Shown piece after piece: positions 60,421 to 64,000 of a stretch of DNA of 64,000 nucleotides. Both the position numbers and the translations under genes were made by a program. Each line of letters begins with the position of its first letter. The stretch's first letter is position 1. Under the pieces are notes generated by a model that was given only the letters and a program-made list of their open reading frames with translations, did not search any database and had not been told where the DNA came from. Origin of the DNA: Fragum whitleyi (lineage: Eukaryota > Mollusca > Bivalvia > Cardiida > Cardiidae); contig OX411552.1 in the NCBI GenBank assembly GCA_948146395.1, positions 14,368,957-14,432,956 of the forward strand, in the 5' to 3' direction.

Positions 60421-60570
60421 AGTATTTTTTCTCAATGTTTTCTTCAAAAATTTTTGAAGTCACTTTTTCAATTTAACACACAATGAATCTATGGTTGACT
60501 TCTTAGAAGTTAGATTAGTCTACAATTATTCCTTTGGTACTATCTGAAATAACAAAGTGACAGGATTTAT

Positions 60571-60647
60571 CGTCGATGTTATTCTAAAACCTCGTAACTG
60601 CAGCTTGATCAAAGCTGTAGTTACGATGTTTTAGAATAACAACGACG
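60571..60647. repeat. 36-bp palindrome
   Basis: The left arm CGTCGATGTTATTCTAAAAC runs on to GCAGCTT; the right arm is its complement with about three mismatches; the spacer is about 4 bp. Confidence 0.8.
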
Positions 60648-61900
60648 TTATGCAGGTTTTCCCTGGAGAACAGATCATGCATAAAGTACTTAGAGTTTGG
60701 GGTTTTTTTTTTCTATACACCTGTTCAAAGATGTAAAGTAATATGTGATCACCTGGTTGGCAGGCTGCATCCACTTCTTTGTCTGGAGAATAACTCTGTC
60801 AGCTTATGTCTGATTGACTTTAAACTTAGCAGTTCTGTTCCTATCATAATTATAATGAGCAGTACACAAGAACCCTTACTCTACCTAACTTGATTTTCAA
60901 GTAATTTCCTTTTATGTTTCTCATACTTGGACTTCCAACAGTGTTACAGGTGTATCTTGGGACAATTTGCCACCTTGTTAGGAAATTAACTTTTTGAATT
61001 ACAATAGTCAAAAGCTTCCTTTAAACATGAAAACTGATCATGAATTATTTAGAAATTGAATTGTTGATTATTTTGTGATATTGATTATTAGAAAAATAAA
61101 TATAAATCAAAACAGATCTTAGTGGATTTTTACACCCTCAAATGATAGACATCAAGAAGTTTCTTTAACCCATTCCAATACAATCTCTTTGATGCCCTTC
61201 AAGGAAAGATTTTGATGAAAACATTGTAGAAAAATAAAAAAAAAAATAAAAACTTAGCAAAAGCAACACTTTCATGTCAAAAAAACTAAAATTAGAACAT
61301 TTCATCCTCTTAAGATTGTCATCTGCAATTTTTTTAAGTTTAAACCAGTTTAAAAAGAATTTTTGGTACTGTAATGATATGGTTTGTAAGGACCCTGGGG
61401 CCTGTTTTTACTAAACATCTTACAATCTTTTTTTGTGTAAGTCAAAAATTAAAGTTGCTTCTACAGTATTAACTGAATATGGAATTATGTCACCCATCAA
61501 CTCATTGGATTCGTCTTCCAAAAACGATTCCAATGAGATACTGCAAGGCAGAATCAAACAATGAATGAATACACCAGGTACAATTTGTGATTTTGATTTG
61601 CGATTATATTTTTCGTAAGAAGTTAGGTAAAACGGGCCCCTGGTTACCATTCAATTTCTTACAAAAATGGTCTAAAGCCAGACAGACAGATGGGTTGAAA
61701 CCAATATACCTACCTCTACTTAGTAGGTAGGGGATATAAAAAAGATGTGTCCCATGGGGAGTAGCAAATGAACATTTCCAACAATTTCATGTGTGCACAA
61801 CCCTAATACTGTAATCAGACTGTGCATCTGCACAGTCTGATCAGAGTCTTCACAATAGTCTAAATAGATAGTTACAGACTCCTATTTCAAATACATTGTG
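60648..61900. other. 3' flank, mostly unstructured
   Basis: A satellite-core fragment at about 60740-60880 (ATAACTCTGTCAGCTTATG, AGTACACAAGAACC), a palindrome-like pair at 61494-61545, and a MITE fragment at about 61748-61860 (ATTTCCAACAATTTCATGTG with CTGCACAGTCTGATCAGAG). No coding frame seen. Confidence 0.5.
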
Positions 61901-62130
61901 TTGCTGCCGTTCAATTCCCGACGGCAGCACTCATTCTTTCCAACTATTTGTCTCTCACCAATGGGTTGATAATCGTAGACCTATATGAGATAGCAGCTGG
62001 AGGCTAGGAAAGAATGTGGTGGTTGTACTGGTGATAGAAATACCAGGAATCCATTGTTAGGTGCTCCAGTTGCCGCGATATAACTGAAATAATGTTGAAA
62101 GCGGCGTTAAACTCCATTCAATCAATCAAC
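61900..62130 (+). mobile_element. SINE, plus strand, good 3' body
   Basis: TTCAATTCCCGACGGCAGCA (B-box-like), TTGTCTCTCACCAATGGGTT, ATAGCAGCTGGAGGCTAGGA, GGTGATAGAAATACCAGGAA and the tail GCGGCGTTAAACTCCATTCA with ATCAATCAA. Best-preserved tail of the family here. Confidence 0.75.
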
Positions 62131-62179
62131 TGTGTTGCTGCCAAGGGAGCTAAATGCCCTCTTTATGACATATTCTTGA

Positions 62180-62440
62180 ACTTGATGAAAATGAGTCTGT
62201 GTGTTACATTTCCAACAACTTCATATATTTGCATGACACAAGTATTGAGCTAATTAAACAATCCTACAAAACAATTAGAATCTTTGCATACTGCCCTTAG
62301 ATAAATTTTAAGACCTTATATACCTACACAGCACATAGTGAAGACTCTGGCCAGACTGTACAAATGTACAGTCTGGCCAGAGACTTTGCGCACATGAAAA
62401 ATTGTTAAAAATATATACATGTACCAGAGGCTCAAATGTC
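62180..62440. mobile_element. MITE, GAGCCTGTGTGTGACATTTC family, diverged
   Basis: The left end is GAGTCTGTGTGTTACATTTC. The central hairpin CTGGCCAGACTGTACAAATG with its complement is nearly perfect. The right end is weak (CCAGAGGCTCAAA). Confidence 0.65.
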
Positions 62441-62814
62441 ATACACATGATCAGATCAAGGGCAATAGATACTGGGGTTTAAGATATTTCAACTTTGCAG
62501 TGATGAATGTTTAAGGTTTTTTCCAAACAAATTTAACCTTATGAAAAGACCTTGACTGATGACTTTGAAGTTGGTTCCGACAGAAAGGTCTTGTGACAAG
62601 CAAGAGACATGAGAATATAGATGACTCGATCACATACCAATCAAACGATATTGCCAATATTGAAAATCAATAACCTTGAGAAAGGACTTTGACCTTGAAG
62701 GATTACATGTACATTGACTTTGATATCATCTAAAAGGTCTTCCCACAAGCAAAACGCATATGAAATTGGGTCAAAACCAAGATCGAAGGGTTAAACACTA
62801 GAGGCCACACTTTT

Positions 62815-63195
62815 GGCTTAATACGCGGTTGGTAGGGCACTAGGCTATCAATTATAAAGTCCCGGGTTTGATCCCCCCCCCCATGGTGGCACCCATCCAT
62901 TCCAACAATTTGACTCCCACCAATCAGTTTCGGCGGCACCCATCCATTCAAACAATTTGTCTCCCAACAATCAGTTTATAATCGTAAACCGATGTTGGAT
63001 TGCAGGTCAACGCTAGAAAAAGGATTCATACAAGCACCAATTCATTCCAACAATTTTTCTCCCACCAATCAGTTCATAATCGTAAACCTATGTTGTATTG
63101 CAGGTCAATGCTAGAAAAAGATGTAACAGTATTAGTACTGGTGCAGCAAACACCAGGAATCCATAGTGAGGTGTTCTAGCCACGTAATATGACTG
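62815..63195 (+). mobile_element. SINE with tRNA-like head and internal duplication
   Basis: The head CGCGGTTGGTAGGGCACTAG ... GTCCCGGGTTTGATCCC has clear A- and B-box-like elements. The body phrase ATTCCAACAATTTGACTCCC / CACCAATCAGTTT occurs three times (about 62899, 62945 and 63045), so the element is longer than its relatives. Confidence 0.75.
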
Positions 63196-63199
63196 AATT

Positions 63200-64000
63200 A
63201 GATGCGCTTGCGTACCTGATTTGCTTGCTTCACAGGCCTGAATCTTCAGATTATGATTTTCAGAAAATGATGTTTTTCATAAAATATGAGAAACAACTCG
63301 CATTTCAGCATTATTTGAAATACACCCTTAGTACATTCATGAATAATGATTTGGAGTTAAAGTTATACAATCTGATGATTCAAAAAGATTTTATTATGTT
63401 TACCATGTATGGAAATATTCTGTAAAAAGCAGATTTCCCACCCAGTTGAAATATTTTGTTATGGATGTGATAAAAGTCCACGTGTAATAATTATTGTACA
63501 ATTGTTTAAAATCGATCACAAACTTTTAGGAGAAAATGATTTGCACAATTTTTGTTCCGTATTATGTTCTGAGAAAATGATTTTCTAAGTTCCCTCGATG
63601 TAACATCTAGAAATTTACCTCCACTCATAAAATATATTTTTTATTCATCCAATCTCAATAACTTTTAGTTGAAAATATGAAATAGTAGAAATATTACAAC
63701 AGCCCATAAAATTCATTATTCCCATCTGATCAATGAAAGGATCTATTAAGATCATTGGGACAAAAGAGAAATTCTTCGCACATCCCTTTCCAAAATCATC
63801 TCTGTGCAATTTAGTTTAGAATCTTTTTGAAATGTCCACATTCCGTTGGTTATGCCAAAGACATAAAAATAGGCGATGCCGACGTTTCGGCGATTCCTAT
63901 TTATCATTGGCCAATTAGCAAAAAAAAAGCTTCGGTCGGGCATCGGCGATGTTAGGACAAATTATTATTATGAAGTCATAAAAAGCCACAGATTTGGCGA
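63200..64000. other. 3' flank at window edge
   Basis: No gene recognised. 63580-63760 has TTCTGAGAAAATGATTTTC and AAATTTACCTCCACTCATAA, a weak relative of the element core at 33.4-34.0 kb. The short frames here (63189-63425 and 63752-63943) resemble nothing known to me. Confidence 0.45.

Overview
The window is animal nuclear DNA, most likely from a bivalve mollusc. It is AT-rich, with short phase-consistent exons separated by long introns full of repeats. The repeat types resemble those known from bivalves: pearl-like elements with tandem cores and GTCC/ACGG microsatellites, small foldback MITEs, and tRNA-headed SINEs. The species cannot be fixed from the sequence alone.

One protein-coding gene dominates. 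On the plus strand, 17 exons between 8193 and 59512 join without a stop or frame break into the C-terminal 1019 residues of an ANKRD27 (VARP) orthologue. In order they encode the end of a VPS9 Rab-GEF domain, a first CHPLC-type zinc fingernail, five ankyrin repeats, a Ser/Pro-rich linker, a second zinc fingernail, five more ankyrin repeats, and a long acidic, repetitive tail that differs from the vertebrate tail. In vertebrates VARP is an endosomal scaffold that binds Rab32/38 and VAMP7, and binds retromer VPS29 through the zinc fingernails. The exons for the N-terminal part (about 260 residues by comparison with human) were not found and probably lie upstream of the window.

Layout: 1-8192 is upstream intron or flank with repeats only. 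8193-27369 holds exons 1-12 with medium introns. 27370-44544 is a 17 kb intron containing an exon-derived minisatellite, several satellite-cored elements, an unusual array at 32.2-33.2 kb, and a minus-strand composite of a decayed BEL/Pao retrotransposon (35.5-37.8 kb) joined to the 3' end of a Penelope-like element (34.7-35.5 kb). 44545-59512 holds exons 13-17, separated by more repeats including a 2.8 kb array of 145-bp units. 59513-64000 is 3' UTR and flank with MITEs and SINEs.

Most notable observations: (1) the 3' end of the second zinc-fingernail exon, with its splice donor, is amplified into about ten mostly 87-bp units; (2) the linker exon 10 has undergone the same kind of exon-end-plus-donor duplication, creating an in-frame alternative donor, and one copy is split by a mobile element; (3) several superficially different repeat families share one terminal layout: T-run plus hairpin at the left, tandem core, then hairpin plus TCTTGTTT or TCTTATTT at the right; (4) a GIY-YIG nuclease remnant is fused in frame to C2H2 zinc-finger-like sequence, with a hammerhead-like motif downstream. 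No bacterial features, CRISPR arrays, rRNA or intact tRNA genes were seen.
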